Source: Phylloscopus collybita | Taxonomy: Eukaryota; Chordata; Aves; Passeriformes; Phylloscopidae | DNA length: 64,000 nt | Direction: 5' to 3' | NCBI GenBank assembly: GCA_027886175.1 | Contig: JAJNNQ010000011.1 | Span: 4,216,001-4,280,000, forward strand | In this document: positions 27,015 to 37,839 of the stretch, in pieces | Numbering within the stretch: position 1 is the stretch's first letter | How the letters are laid out: the number at the start of each line of letters is the position of its first letter | Position numbers and translations under genes: made by a program | Notes under the pieces: generated by a model | The model's input: only the letters and a program-made list of their open reading frames with translations | Told to the model about the DNA's origin: nothing | Database searches by the model: none

Positions 27015-30000
27015 AGTGCTTAAACAGGTGAAGGGGAGAACAGAAATATATACAGCTCATTTAGCAATTGTGTAAAAGAAGAGAAACAAGTTGTACCAGA
27101 AGACATAGGAGTGTAACTTGTAAGGCAGGACCCACGAACAGAATCCAAAGGAATTTGGGTGCCAGGTAAAGGCCACAGAGAGAAGATGTATTGTTAAAAC
27201 TCACTGAAGCTGGACTTAGGTATTGTAAAGACCCCAAAAAGCAGAACCAGTTGATTAACAAACCAGCAAGAACCAGGCTGCTGGTTTCAGCCAGGACAAA
27301 CTGACCTGGGAATTCCCCAAACCTTCTCTGCACCTGCTCAGAGAGGGAGGTCAAAGACTGAACACTGAGGAAGAATTCTGACTTCATCAGGACACCCCTG
27401 CCAGCAACCACCAGAAGGTGTGGCACCACAAAAGGCTGATTGTAATATAAAGGGCAAGAAGGCAGAGAATGGGCAAAGGATGGGTGGGCAGGGAGGTGCA
27501 GCTTTGTGGGATCTGAGTGCATTTAAACCTGGAACCTGTCTCCACCAGGTCGGCATCAGTGGTGGAAAGATCCCGTAGGCGTCCCAGCAGGAATAAAACA
27601 AACCTGCTTTACAATTCCTGACTGTGCAGTCCTGATCCTGCAATTCCCCACGGCTGAGCCTGCACTGAAGGCAAGGGAGCAGCAGCCAGGGCTCCACAGC
27701 GGGGGAAGCCCCTGTGCCTGCCCACAGATCCTCTGCTGGAATGCTCTGCCTGGGCACCCTCCCTTGGCATCTCCAGGCACTGCGGGCCAATCCTTGCTGC
27801 CACTGCTGCAGCTTCAGGGCTTTCTGTGCCTGCACTGCCACAGGGGCTGGGGAGACACCGGGAGAATTCCACTCTGGGCCTCAGCCACACTCACACTCTG
27901 GGCTGGCTGGGCTTAGATGGGTGGAAAATAGACCGACTTGAAAATTGCTTTTTATTTCATTTCTCCACTCAGCCTCAGTTGGCCTTTGCCCCGGGGAAAG
28001 GAATTTTCAAGGTTTTATTTGAAGGGATGTTACACCACTCAGCAGAGATGAGTTGAACATCTCAGCAGACTGGGAAGAGCCCAAAAGATCCCCACAGAGA
28101 GAACGACCATCAACAAAACATCAACGCCCATCAGCAACCAGCAACCAACACCCAGCCCAGACACTGCCCCTGGAAGAGCTGCAGACACCTGGGCTGGAAA
28201 AGGCTGAGAAGGAATTCCAGGAGTGCAGACCTGATTAACATCAGAGGCAAAGGAATCCGGGTCCAACAGGAAATCAAATCCTGAGACCTCAGCAACTTGG
28301 AAGCAATGAACATCAAACCAAGGGATTTCTATGGGTTCAGACTGTAAAAAGTTTAGGAAAATTCCAGTAAAACTCACATGTCATGGAATGATTTTCTCTG
28401 CACACCGGGCTATGTGTAGATGAAATGATTTCTGTTGCCCATCCTGGCCAGAATCAAGTGATGCCTTGACTCTCTAACACTAAAGATATTCTTGGAGAGA
28501 TTTTGTTTTTTTACACAGTTTCAGTGACCAGATTATCATTAGAATAATTTTTTTGCAATATCCTACTTTTATATTGTCCGTTTGGTTTTGGCCACGAGTG
28601 TGAGAATCAATTTTTAGTCCTGGGACAAAAAGTAGAAAAACCTTGATTGCTTTGGAATGTTTTTGTGTGTGTTTGTCTGTGGCACTTAGTAATCTCAAAA
28701 TTTTGGTATATGGGTTTTTAAAAGTTCACCTTTAGGTTGCATTTTGCAAAACCAGGAGAGCATTAAGGGTGACACTTGAACACATAAACACTTAATAAAA
28801 CATTGTTTAAAAAAAAAAGAAAAATAGAAAAAAAAAAGCAAAATGTTGAAGGGGCACATGTGAGTCATTCAGTGGCTGCCCAGGAAGAGAAGCTCCAGTT
28901 CCAGGCAGGCAGGAGAGGAGCTTTAGAAATGCAAATTAACCCTGCTGGGGAAAAGTGTGGACAATGCACCAGGGGCTCCTTGCCTGGGGCAGGAATTGGG
29001 CTGATTCCCTCTGTCCCTCAGCCCAAGCTCTACCTGCTCACAAAGACAGAATTTGCACAGCTAAAGGCAGAGGCCGGAGTGAGGATCTCTGACTCTGCAA
29101 CAGAAATTGGTTCAGCTGCAAAGGGAAACAGCAAACGGAAAATTTGAGAAAGCTTCACTAAAATAAGTGGGAGGCAATCACCCCTCTCCCCACTCCAACA
29201 TGTGCTGTCCCTCTCTGTGTCACACAGGGAGCATCAGAGCACTGGAGAGTTTCTGCTGCCACAAGATCAGAGAAATCAGTTGGGAATCCAAGAATGTGAT
29301 GATTTAACTACAGAAAAGAGACAAATTGATGCAGCCCTGGCTGGATGGAGCACCCAAAAATGGGGAAAAGATGAAACGGCCACCAGAACAAATCCCACAA
29401 CACCACAGACCAGCTCCTGGGAATCCCAAGGAATTCAGATCAGGAGCCAGAGAACCCAGTGAGCATTCCAATGGCATAACTGAAACGGATACAAAAGCAC
29501 AGGGAATGAAGTCACGGAGAATAATCCCAAAACCAAAGAGGACCCAGGAAGAAAAAAAAGTCAGTGAGTGAATCTGCTTGGAGATAGGGCCGGGGACATG
29601 GAGATAAGGAAGGAATGCGAGAAACTCATCAGTATCAGAAAATGTTACTCATTGACACGGACTGCTGCTCAGCCAAGATCCTGCTGAATTCCTGAACACG
29701 GAGAAGAAGAACAAAGCCTGAACAGAGCCAGGAATATCGGATGTTATACAAAAGGGGGGTGCATATTAACGAGGACATGCAGTAGGCGAATCGGGAAGTT
29801 TCAACTTTCCAAGGACCTTCGCCACTGGGCAAAGGGAGAGGGAGATGCAGAAGGGAAAATCAGGATAAAAAGGAGGCTGCGAACTACAACAATTGGAGAG
29901 ACCGCATGGCAAATGCCGCATGGCCTCTCCCTTTGTTCATGAATAAAGTCACTTTTACAGGACTCCTCTGGCTCCTTCGGGCACAGAAACCTCTGGCGAT

Positions 30001-30263
30001 GCCAATTTTCCCGCTCAGGCCCGGGGACAGCGCAGCACCTCCGTCCTACCCACAGGAACCGGGACGAGCCAGCGCTGCTCCGGCCCCGGCTCCTGCCCAG
30101 GCACCCGCGGGAAGGAGACCGCGGGCAGCCGCTCCCGCAGCGCCCTCAGGCCACGGGGAACACGGCGCGGACACGGCACAACCCAGCCACAGCCAGAGCC
30201 CCCTGCCGCCCCCTCCGCCCGCAGCCAGCCCCGAGCCCCGGCACAACCCAGCGCGGCTCCCAC

Positions 30264-30335
30264 CTGCGCCGGGGCCGCCTCCGAGCTCCGCCGCCGCCGC
30301 CGCCTTCTCCACACCGAGGATCGGAAAATGGCGCC
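30264..30335 (-). other. Non-coding first exon of zinc-finger locus C
   Basis: Minus strand GCGCCATTTTCCG to CCCCGGCGCAG, then the donor GTGGGAG; exon end 30264. No ATG. A GCC-triplet run lies in the middle. Start approximate. Confidence 0.55.
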
Positions 30336-30545
30336 CCTGAAAAGCCAGGGCTGTCCTTCTGCCTGCTCTGCCCAATCACCGTGCAGCGAGAGCCAGGAGT
30401 GGCGGTACCATCAGCCAATGGCAGCGAGCCAGGGGCGGGCTCTGCACACGGCCCAGCCCCGCCCCGCGCTCTCAGGCCCCGCCCCCGGGCTGTCTGAGGG
30501 CAAAGCCGCAGATGAGGAACAGCCCTGGGACGGGCCCGGGCCCGA
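30336..30545. promoter_or_regulatory. GC-rich CCAAT promoter of locus C
   Basis: CCCAATCACC near 30372, AGCCAATGG near 30413, GC boxes near 30433 and 30455-30485. Same layout as 10096-10290. It faces locus E's promoter about 600 bp away, so a shared regulatory island 30336-31294 is likely. Confidence 0.6.
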
Positions 30546-30839
30546 GGCGGGATGGAGCTGAAAACACAAACAAAGTTCTCCGCACCTCCCGCACCGCCTT
30601 GCCCAGCCCTGCCTGCTGGGTGCCTCCGACTCAGCGGGAAGCCCTGAAGCCTCGCTTCTCCTATCCCCTAAACTTCGAGCCTCAGTTCGTCACTTTGATT
30701 TCCCCGAAAAAGGGAAAACTGCCCCAATCTCCTGTCGATGACTGGAAGACGGGAGAGATTTCTGGCAGAAAACTCCAAAATTTCAGAGCTCGACAATGAG
30801 AAGTAAATGCAGACCCTTAAAATCAGCCTCCCCTGACGC

Positions 30840-31294
30840 CTCCCTCCTTCCAGCTCCACCTCCTCCCCCGGCAGAGCAGGGAGACAGGGAATGGGGCCAT
30901 GGTCAGTTCGTGCCCCGGGGCTTTTCCGGCTGCTCAGGGACAGGAGCTGTTCCCCTGCTGCACCCTGGGCTCCCTCCCACAGCAGAGTTCTCCAGGAACT
31001 CCCAGTGAGAGCGATTCTGGGAGGGAAAGCGCTCCCAGTTCCTTCCCGCTGCTCCCAGGATCGCTCCCGGTGCCGCGCGGGGCGGGGCCGCTTTGGAACC
31101 CCCCCGGGGCAGAGCGCGGCTGCTTTTGGGTGTCGGCACCGCCCGGGCCGGGCTGGGAGCGGAGGAGGAGCGGGAGGAAGAGGAGGGACAGAGGAGGAAG
31201 AGGAGGAGCAGCAACACCACGCGGTTTTCCCGCCCGCCCGCTCCGGCCGCAGCTCCCCCGGCTCCGGCAGCATCGCGCACCCCGGAACCCGCAG
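30840..31294 (+). promoter_or_regulatory. CpG-rich promoter and first exon of locus E
   Basis: Dense CpG and GC boxes near 31078-31090 (GGGGCGGGGCC), then purine-rich GAGGAAGAGGAGG repeats. A non-coding exon ends GGAACCCGCAG with the donor GTGAGC at 31295. The mirror copy at 36814-37290 has the same donor. No TATA box. Confidence 0.55.
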
Positions 31295-31588
31295 GTGAGC
31301 GGGGAGAAGGAGCTCGCCCTAAATCCATCGGGGGGGGCTCTGAGAGGGTTTTTTTTCGGGGCAGGGGATGTTTGGCTCTTGCAGGACTCCAAAGCCGAGG
31401 CGGAGATGCCCCTGGAGGGATCTTGCGGGGTCCCAAGTGGCGATGGCCCGGTCCTGGCGGGCAGAGCCTGGAGATGAGCGGGGTCCGGGACTCCGAGGCT
31501 GAAAGGGGCGCTGACTTCTGCAGCTGCGCTTGGGCAGCGGGACCATCAAACCCAACGCGCTCAGCCCTTGTTTTCCCACCCAAACCAG

Positions 31589-31670
31589 GATCTCGTATTC
31601 CCAAACCTTGGCCGGATGGAGGAGGAGGAGGCCGCGAGGAAGAGGGAGATGGCCCTGGAGCCCCAGGCAG
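31589..31670 (+). other. Coding exon 2 of zinc-finger locus E
   Basis: 82 bp between an acceptor (CCCAAACCAG) and a donor (GCAG/GTGAGG). ATG at 31616 starts MEEEEAARKREMALEPQA; the last base completes a codon with the next exon (G+AC, Asp). The mirror copy at 36436-36517 has the same length and splice sites. The exon start is homologous to the start of the terminal exon in loci 1, 3, C and A'. Confidence 0.75.
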
Positions 31671-31843
31671 GTGAGGAGGACGTCACTGTCCCTTTCCCCC
31701 TCTCTCCTGCTCCATCTCCCAGCCAAGCCCGGTCCCCAGCTGTAGGACAACCCCGCTGCCGACGCTGTCCTGCCAGGGATCTCCTTCCCCTTGTCTCTGG
31801 CACGATGGCAAATCCCATCCTCTCCTTGCCCTTCCTCCCCCAG

Positions 31844-33090
31844 ACACGGCGCTGAGGACGGAGTCCAGGGAGGACAAATCCCCGCAGCAGAACCTCGTGG
31901 AAGAGGCTGTTTTGAGCGGCTCCACGGTGCAGGAATCTGACATGGAGGAAAATCCCCAGAGATCCCGCACGAGGAGGGGCTGAAAAGGCAGATCTCGGGG
32001 ATCCCAGGAGGGAAGACCCACCCTGGGAGAGGGAAACAGTGGGAGCTCAGAGGTGGAGGTTCCTGAGCAGCTTCACGATAGGAAGAAGCCCCACAAGTGC
32101 TCAAAATGTGAGAAGAGCTTCAGCTGGAGATCCTCCCTCATCACCCACCGGCGCATCCACACTGGGGAGAGGCCCTACGAGTGTCTTGAGTGTGGGAAGC
32201 ACTTCAGTGATAGCTCCAACCTGACTGTCCACCAGAGGAGCCACACGGGGGCACGGCCCTACGAGTGTGGGGAGTGTGGGATGAGCTTCAGCCAGAGGTA
32301 CAACCTGACCCGCCACCAGATGAGCCACAAGGGGGAACGGCCCTATGAGTGTCCCAAGTGTGGGAAGAGATTTATCCACAAATCCAACCTGATCCTCCAC
32401 CAGAGAATCCACACAGGGAAACGGCCCTTTGAGTGTGGGGAGTGTGGGAAGAGCTTCATTCAGAGCTCCCATCTGACTGTCCACCAGAGGAGCCACACTG
32501 GGGAGAGGCCCTATGAGTGTGACCAGTGCAGGAAGAGGTTTCATACCAGCTCTGATCTCCTCAAGCACCAGCGGATTCACATGGATGAGAGGCCCTTCCG
32601 CTGCCCTGACTGCAGGATGGGCTTCAAGCGAAACACCCACCTTGTCAGGCACCGGCGCATCCACACCGGGGAGAGGCCTTACGAGTGTCCTGAGTGTGGG
32701 AAGAGCTTCAGTGGTAGCTCCAACCTGATTGTCCACCAGAGGATCCACACAGGTGAACGACCCTATGAGTGTGGGGAGTGTGGGAAGAGCTTCACTCAGG
32801 GCTCCCACCTGATTCTCCACCAGAGAAGCCACACTGGGGAGAGGCCCTACGAGTGTGACCAGTGCAGGAAGAGGTTTCAGAGCAGCTCCCATCTCCTCCT
32901 GCACCAGCGGATTCACACGGAGGAGAGGCCCTTCCGCTGCCCCGACTGTGGGATGGGCTTCAAGCACAACTCCCACCTCATCAGGCACCGGCGCATCCAC
33001 ACCAGCGAGAGACCCTACGAGTGTCCTGAGTGTGGGAAGAGCTTTTCTAAGAGCTCTCACTTGACCCAACACCAATGGAGCCACCACTAA
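31844..33090 (+). pseudogene. C2H2 zinc-finger terminal exon, locus E (12 fingers, nonsense codon)
   Basis: Exon 3 starts after CCCCCAG and encodes an acidic module ([16 protein letters not shown]...), then the RTRRGC segment. There TGC, as in the paralogues, is TGA at 31981-31983, truncating the product at about 64 residues. The same frame continues after the stop through the linker region into twelve intact fingers (32092-33087), ending in TAA. No ATG precedes finger 1 after the stop; the first in-frame ATG is inside finger 3 (32281). Every finger keeps its Cys and His ligands, so the stop is recent, or the array is reached by another start or splice. It has the longest array here and may be a pseudogene or an allele with a null mutation. 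Confidence 0.8.
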
Positions 33091-33465
33091 GGGAAGCCCT
33101 GGGAATGCCCTGAGAACGGGAAGAGCTTCGTGCGCTGCTCCAGCTCCATCCCCCGTGGAAGGATCGGCGTTGGGTGTCACTGAAGGTGTCCTGGTGGTAG
33201 CATCCCAACAGCTGTGGTGACATTGTCCCCTGATGAGCAGCCTGGTGGCATCGTGTCCCCTCCCTCCGGATGTCTCCAGCGCCTGCCGTGCCTCCCTCAC
33301 CCCTCTGTGTGTGCCTGTCCTGCCTGCTGTGTCCCGGTCCCTCCTGTGTGTCCCTGTCCCCTGTGTCCCTGTCCCTTGCCCCCAGTGGGGCCACAGTCCC
33401 TGAGGTCCCAGGCCCTGTACCACAAGGTGCCCCGTGTCCCACAGGGTGTCCCCCTGTCCCTCAGG
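33091..33465 (+). other. 3' flank of locus E with relict finger, then GTCCCTGTCC repeats
   Basis: 33091-33150 keeps the relict finger seen after every array here. 33290-33400 is a run of GTGTCCCTGTCC-like units. No independent gene evidence apart from the possible exon beginning at 33466. Confidence 0.45.
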
Positions 33466-34041
33466 ATGTTCCCATGGCTGCTCGTGACGCTGAGCATCTT
33501 CACCTGTCCTGTCACAGGTAGGGACATCCCACGACACCCTGTGACACTCCATGACATCCAATGACACCCTTAGTCCTTTGATTTTGGCTCCTTCCTCTCC
33601 CCATTTTGGCTCCTTTCCCCCTGATTTGGGTCCCTTTGCCCTATTTTGGATCCTTTGCCTCATTTCTCATCCTTTCCTCCAATTTTGGGTGCCCTCCCCT
33701 TGACTTTGACACATTTTTGGGTGCATCCCTCCTCCTCCAACCCTCACTCACCAGCCCCTGTCCCCACAGGCGTGTCCCCAACTGTGTCCCCAACTGTCCC
33801 CATGTACCACATGGACTCAGTGCCCACCATCCTGGATGCCCTTGAGTCCTCAACCCAGGACTGTGGATCTCCTCTTCCAGGAGATCCAGAGCTGGTCTGG
33901 CTTCCTGGGGACATTGGTTGCACTAGGGCTCCGGGTGGGTGGCCTGGTGGTGTTGGTGGGAAGGGGTTTGGGGTCATCTTGGGACTGACCATGGGTCTTG
34001 TCCACTCTGCAGTGAGGAGCAGCCCCAGCTGGGGAGCCTGA
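33466..34041 (+). CDS. Candidate small secreted protein, three exons, unknown family
   Basis: Exon 1 (33466-33517): ATG with A at -3 and a hydrophobic leader MFPWLLVTLSIFTCPVTG typical of a signal peptide, then donor CACAG/GTAGGG. Exon 2 (33770-33934): acceptor CCCCACAG, 55 codons rich in Ser, Pro and Thr with two Cys, donor GG/GTGGGT. Exon 3 (34013-34041): acceptor CTCTGCAG, nine codons, TGA. Splice phases agree (1 and 1). AATAAA at 34283-34288. About 81 residues in total; after leader removal the peptide is short, acidic (Asp/Glu) and has two cysteines. No homologue is recognised. It lies in the unique D/D' spacer, not in the repeats. The alternative is chance open sequence in a GTCCC-rich region. 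Confidence 0.3.
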
Positions 34042-35825
34042 GATGGAAGGGGGCAAGGAGAGGTTGGATTCTGAGCCAGATGGACACCAGAGCCATGGAT
34101 CCCCCTCTGGCTGGACACTGGTCCAGATGGGCACCAGAGCCACCAGCTGAACTCTGGTCTGGATAGCCCCTGGCCCTGCAGTCCCCGAGCCTGGCCGGCC
34201 CCCAGCCCAGATGGCCACCAATCTGGGAACACCCCAGCCCACCCCACTGGCCCACCAGCTCATCCCAACCCCAAAACCCCCAAAATAAACCCAATTCCAG
34301 AACATCGCCTCCAGGTGATCCCTGCAGAGTGAGGGGGAAACTGAGCCACGGGCTGGGGGTGTCTGGGGTGACAGGAGAGGACTTCATGACCCACCCTGGA
34401 GACCCCCAAACAAGCACCCACTCCCCAAATTGTCACTGCAGCATCCCAGGACCCCCCAGCTGTCACATCCAGGGGGCTCCAGGAGCCACTGTGACCCCGC
34501 AGTCCCTGCCAGGGGTGACCCGCGGTGTCTCCCCGGTGTCACTGGGGTGTCCCCAGTGGGAGAAGTGACATCACCTCCTGGAGGAGGAGGAGGAGGAGAG
34601 GTGAGGGTGTGACTCAAACTCCTGCCTGCTCACATTGGGAATCCCCTACAGGAACCAGGGCCGAGTGTGGGTGCAGCAGCGGAGGTACCTTGGGGGATTG
34701 GGGGTGGGGACACAGGGACAGTCCCCAAAGTCCCCAGAGTCCCCTGGGGGATGTGGTGTGCAGGGGGTGCAAGGTAGCAGAGCATCCTCAGTGGGATGTG
34801 GGGGGGTTGGAGTCGTGGGGGTGACCCCAAAAATGTTGTCACTGCCTCGCTTTGGGGCACTGGTGACAAGTTGGGTTAGTGCAGACACAACCTCCACATT
34901 CAGGCTGGGAATACTTACAGGGTCTCCCACCTCTTCATTTGACTGATCCTGAAATAACTTGGGAACATGGAAACAGCGAGCGCAGAGAGAATATGGGATG
35001 GGGATTTGTAGGAAAGCACCCCACACCTGAGGAAGCGTTTTCCATACAGGGAAAGGTTTGGCTCACACCTTGTATTGCTTATAAGGTAAAGGACCGAGAA
35101 ACTTCTTTGCTGTCCTGACACTACTTGGATCAATGCCAAGACCAGCACCTGTTGGACTTTGTTGCTGTTCTTCAAATCCTGTACCTCTTTCTATCAGCAG
35201 TTTGCCAGTGGAGCACTCTTTGATCGTTAAGTAGATAAGAGAGAGAACAAAGGGGCTTGGGGCATTTTCGAGGTGTTGCAGCAGGTGGATGGGACCTGTC
35301 CCTATCCTGAGCTTGGCTTTGTTCTTTCTTTTGTATTATTTTCTTTCTTTCATTAAACCTTTTTGATTTTTCAAGCCATACTCAACCATGCTGTCTCGCT
35401 AATGGATTTAAGCCATTTCTCTGCAAGGGCCGGACCCTCAGAGGTCCTGGGAACCCCACCAGGGATCAGTGTTCCAAAGCGTTGCAGTGAAACACATCGG
35501 GGGCTGCCAGCTCTGCAGCTGGGCCTCCCCTGGGCTGCTGCGGCCCAGGGCCCAAAGGCTGGAGCTGCAGCCTTGCTCCTGTCTCAGGAACAGGAGCCTC
35601 CTGCAGGCCCGTGTCCCCTCCATGTCCCCGGCAGGAGGGAGGGCTCTGAGGCACAGGGGGTGCTGGCAGGAGGGGCTGCTCTGGCCAGCTGGGGGCCTCT
35701 GAGAAATGCCCAAAGCCTTGTGCTCTCTGCAGCTGGCCAAGGAGAGCAGCAGGGCTGAAGGGTTCGTGTGCCACAGCCAGCCCGAGCTGGGGAGCCCTCA
35801 GGGCCCCGTGCCAGAGGCGGCCCTG
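34042..35825. other. No gene recognised
   Basis: 34283 carries an AATAAA that could end the candidate gene upstream. 34960-35380 has an LTR-like U5 appearance (TTGTATTGCTTATAAGG, later CATTAAACC) but no matching start. 35430-35820 is GC-rich with open frames on both strands and no family match. Confidence 0.35.
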
Positions 35826-36198
35826 GGGAATGGCACCGGGAATGGGGACAGGGAATGGGAATGGGAATGGGACAGGAAATATGAGACAGGGACTAGGAAT
35901 AGAACTGGGAATGGGGACAGGGACCAAGGATTGGACCAGGAATACTGGACTGGGACTAGGAATGGAGAGAGGGATCAGGAATGAGGACAGGGATTGGGAA
36001 CGGGGACAAGGTCCAGGAATGAGATGAGGAATATTAACAGGGACCGGGAATGGGACCGCAAATGGGGACAGAGATTGGGAATATGGACAGGGACCAGGAA
36101 TGGGACGGGAAATACAAAACAGGAACTTGGAATGGTACATAGAATAGGGACAGAGACCGAAATTGGGCCCAGGAGTACTGGGCCGTATTCACTGTACT
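35826..36198. repeat. GGGAATGGGACAGG minisatellite
   Basis: About 370 bp of imperfect units such as GGGAATGGGACAGG and GGGACCAGGAATGG. It ends at the break of arm D' (36199), in the middle of what was a zinc-finger exon. Confidence 0.8.
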
Positions 36199-36517
36199 GG
36201 TTCTGCTGCGGGGATTTGTCCTCCCTGCTCTCCGTCCTCAGCGCCGTGTCTGGGGGAAGAAGTACAAGGAGAGGATGGGATTTGCCATCGTGCCAGAGAC
36301 AAGGGGAAAACAGACCCCCCAGTGCATCCCCGGCAGGACGGCATTGACAGCGGGGTTGTCCTACAGCTGGGGGCCAGGCTGGGCTGGGAGATGGAGCAGG
36401 AGAGAGGGGGAAAGGGGCAGTGACTTCCTCCTCACCTGCCTGGGGCTCCAGGGCCATCTCCCTCTTCCTCGCGGCCTCCTCCTCCTCCATCCGGCCAAGG
36501 TTTGGGAATACGAGATC
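36199..36517 (-). pseudogene. Orphan 5' exons of a zinc-finger gene (locus F)
   Basis: Minus-strand mirror of locus E: exon 2 at 36436-36517 (82 bp, intact splice sites, same ATG-led MEEEEAARKREMALE) and the first 51 bp of exon 3 (36199-36249), after which homology stops at CAGCAGAACC and minisatellite sequence begins. No zinc fingers follow, so the gene is a 5' stump. Its promoter and first exon (36814 and up) look intact, so a transcript may still be made. Confidence 0.8.
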
Positions 36518-36813
36518 CTGGTTTGGGTGGGAAAACAAGGGCTGAGCGCGTTGGGTTTGATGGTCCCGCTGCCCAAGTGCAGCTGCAGAAGTCAGCGCCC
36601 CTTTCAGCCTCGGAGTCCCGGACCCCGCTCATCTCCAGGCTCTGCCCGCCAGGACCGGGCCATCGCCACCTGGGACCCCGCAAGATCCCTCCAGGGGCAT
36701 CTCCGCCTCGGCTTTGGAGTCCTGCAAGAGCCAAACATCCCCTGCCCCGAAAAAAAAAACCCTCTCGGAGCCCCCCCCGATGGATTTGGGGTGAGCTCCC
36801 TCTCCCCGCTCAC

Positions 36814-37290
36814 CTGCGGGTTCCGGGGTGCGCGATGCTGCCGGAGCCGGGGGAGCTGCGGCCGGAGCGGGCGGGCGGGAAAACCGCGTGGTGTTGCTGC
36901 TCCTCCTCTTCCTCCTCTGTCCCTGCTCTTCCTCCCGCTCCTCCTCCGCTCCCAGCCCGGCCCGGGCGGTGCCGACACCCAAAAGCAGCCGCGCTCTGCC
37001 CCGGGGGGGTTCCAAAGCGGCCCCGCCCCGCGCGGCACCGGGAGCGATCCTGGGAGCAGCGGGAAGGAACTGGGAGCGCTTTCCCTCCCAGAATCGCTCT
37101 CACTGGGAGTTCCTGGAGAACTCTGCTGTGGGAGGGAGCCCAGGGTGCAGCAGGGGAACAGCTCCTGTCCCTGAGCAGCCGGAAAAGCCCCGGGGCACGA
37201 ACTGACCATGGCCCCATTCCCTGTCTCCCTGCTCTGCCGGGGGAGGAGGTGGAGCTGGAAGGAGGGAGGCGTCAGGGGAGGCTGATTTTA
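36814..37290 (-). promoter_or_regulatory. CpG-rich promoter and first exon of locus F
   Basis: Mirror of 30840-31294: the non-coding exon ends CCCGCAG at 36814 with donor GTGAGC. The upstream GC-box region is at about 37010-37030. Confidence 0.5.
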
Positions 37291-37619
37291 AGGGTCTGCA
37301 TTTACTTCTCATTGTCGTTCTTTGAATTTTGAACTTTTCTGCCAGAAATCTCTCCCCTCTTCCACTCATCGACAGGAGATTGGGGCAGTTTTCCCTTTTT
37401 CGGGGAAATCAAAGTGACGAACTGATGCTCCCAGGTAGGGGGTAGGAGAAGTAGGGCTCGAGGGCTTCCCGCTGAGTCGGACGCACCCAGCAGGCAGGGC
37501 TGGGCAAGGCGGTGCGGGAGGTGCGGAGAACTTTGTTTGTGTTTTCAGCTCCATCCCGCCTCGGGCCCGGGCCCGTCCCAGGGCTGTTCCTCATCTGCGG
37601 CTTTGCCCTCAGACAGCCC

Positions 37620-37839
37620 GGGGGCGGGGCCTGAGAGCGCGGGGCGGGGCTGGGCCGTGCGCAGAGCCCGCCAATGGCTCGCTGCCATTGGCTGATGGTG
37701 CCGTCACTCCTGGCTCTCGCTGCACGGTGATTGGGCAGAGCGGGCAGAAGGACAGCCCTGGCTTTTCAGGGGCGCCATTTTCGGATCCTCGGTGTGGAGG
37801 AGGCGGCGGCGGCGGAGCTCGGAGGCGGCCCCGGCGCAG
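37620..37839 (+). promoter_or_regulatory. Promoter and non-coding first exon of locus A'
   Basis: GC boxes (37620-37650), CCAAT motifs in both orientations (CGCCAATGG near 37670, CCATTGGCTG near 37684, GTGATTGGGC near 37727), then an exon from about GGCGCCATTTTCGG to CCCCGGCGCAG (37839) and donor GTGGGAG. The terminal exon of this gene is at 43803-44738. Confidence 0.6.

Larger units (their letters stand above)
27648..31892. repeat. Inverted repeat arm D (pairs with 36199-40440)
   Basis: Coordinate sums of 68088-68108 along the arm. It starts at CCACGGCTGAGCC (27648) and ends at CCGCAGCAGAACC (31892), inside exon 3 of zinc-finger locus E. It contains ERV-like scraps (27650-28500), a poly-A tract near 28808, the promoter and first exon of locus C, and exons 1-2 of locus E. 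Spacer to the partner arm is 4.3 kb. Confidence 0.9.

Noticed and set aside
30899..31477. 192-codon frame in the CpG island (also 36604-37209)
   Set aside because: GC-rich islands keep all frames open. The segment holds the promoter and a non-coding exon with a clear donor inside the frame.
32101..33663. 520-codon minus-strand open frame across zinc-finger locus E
   Set aside because: It is the antisense shadow of the 84-bp finger periodicity (repeating [20 protein letters not shown] words). The same occurs opposite the other arrays. No splice or family evidence.
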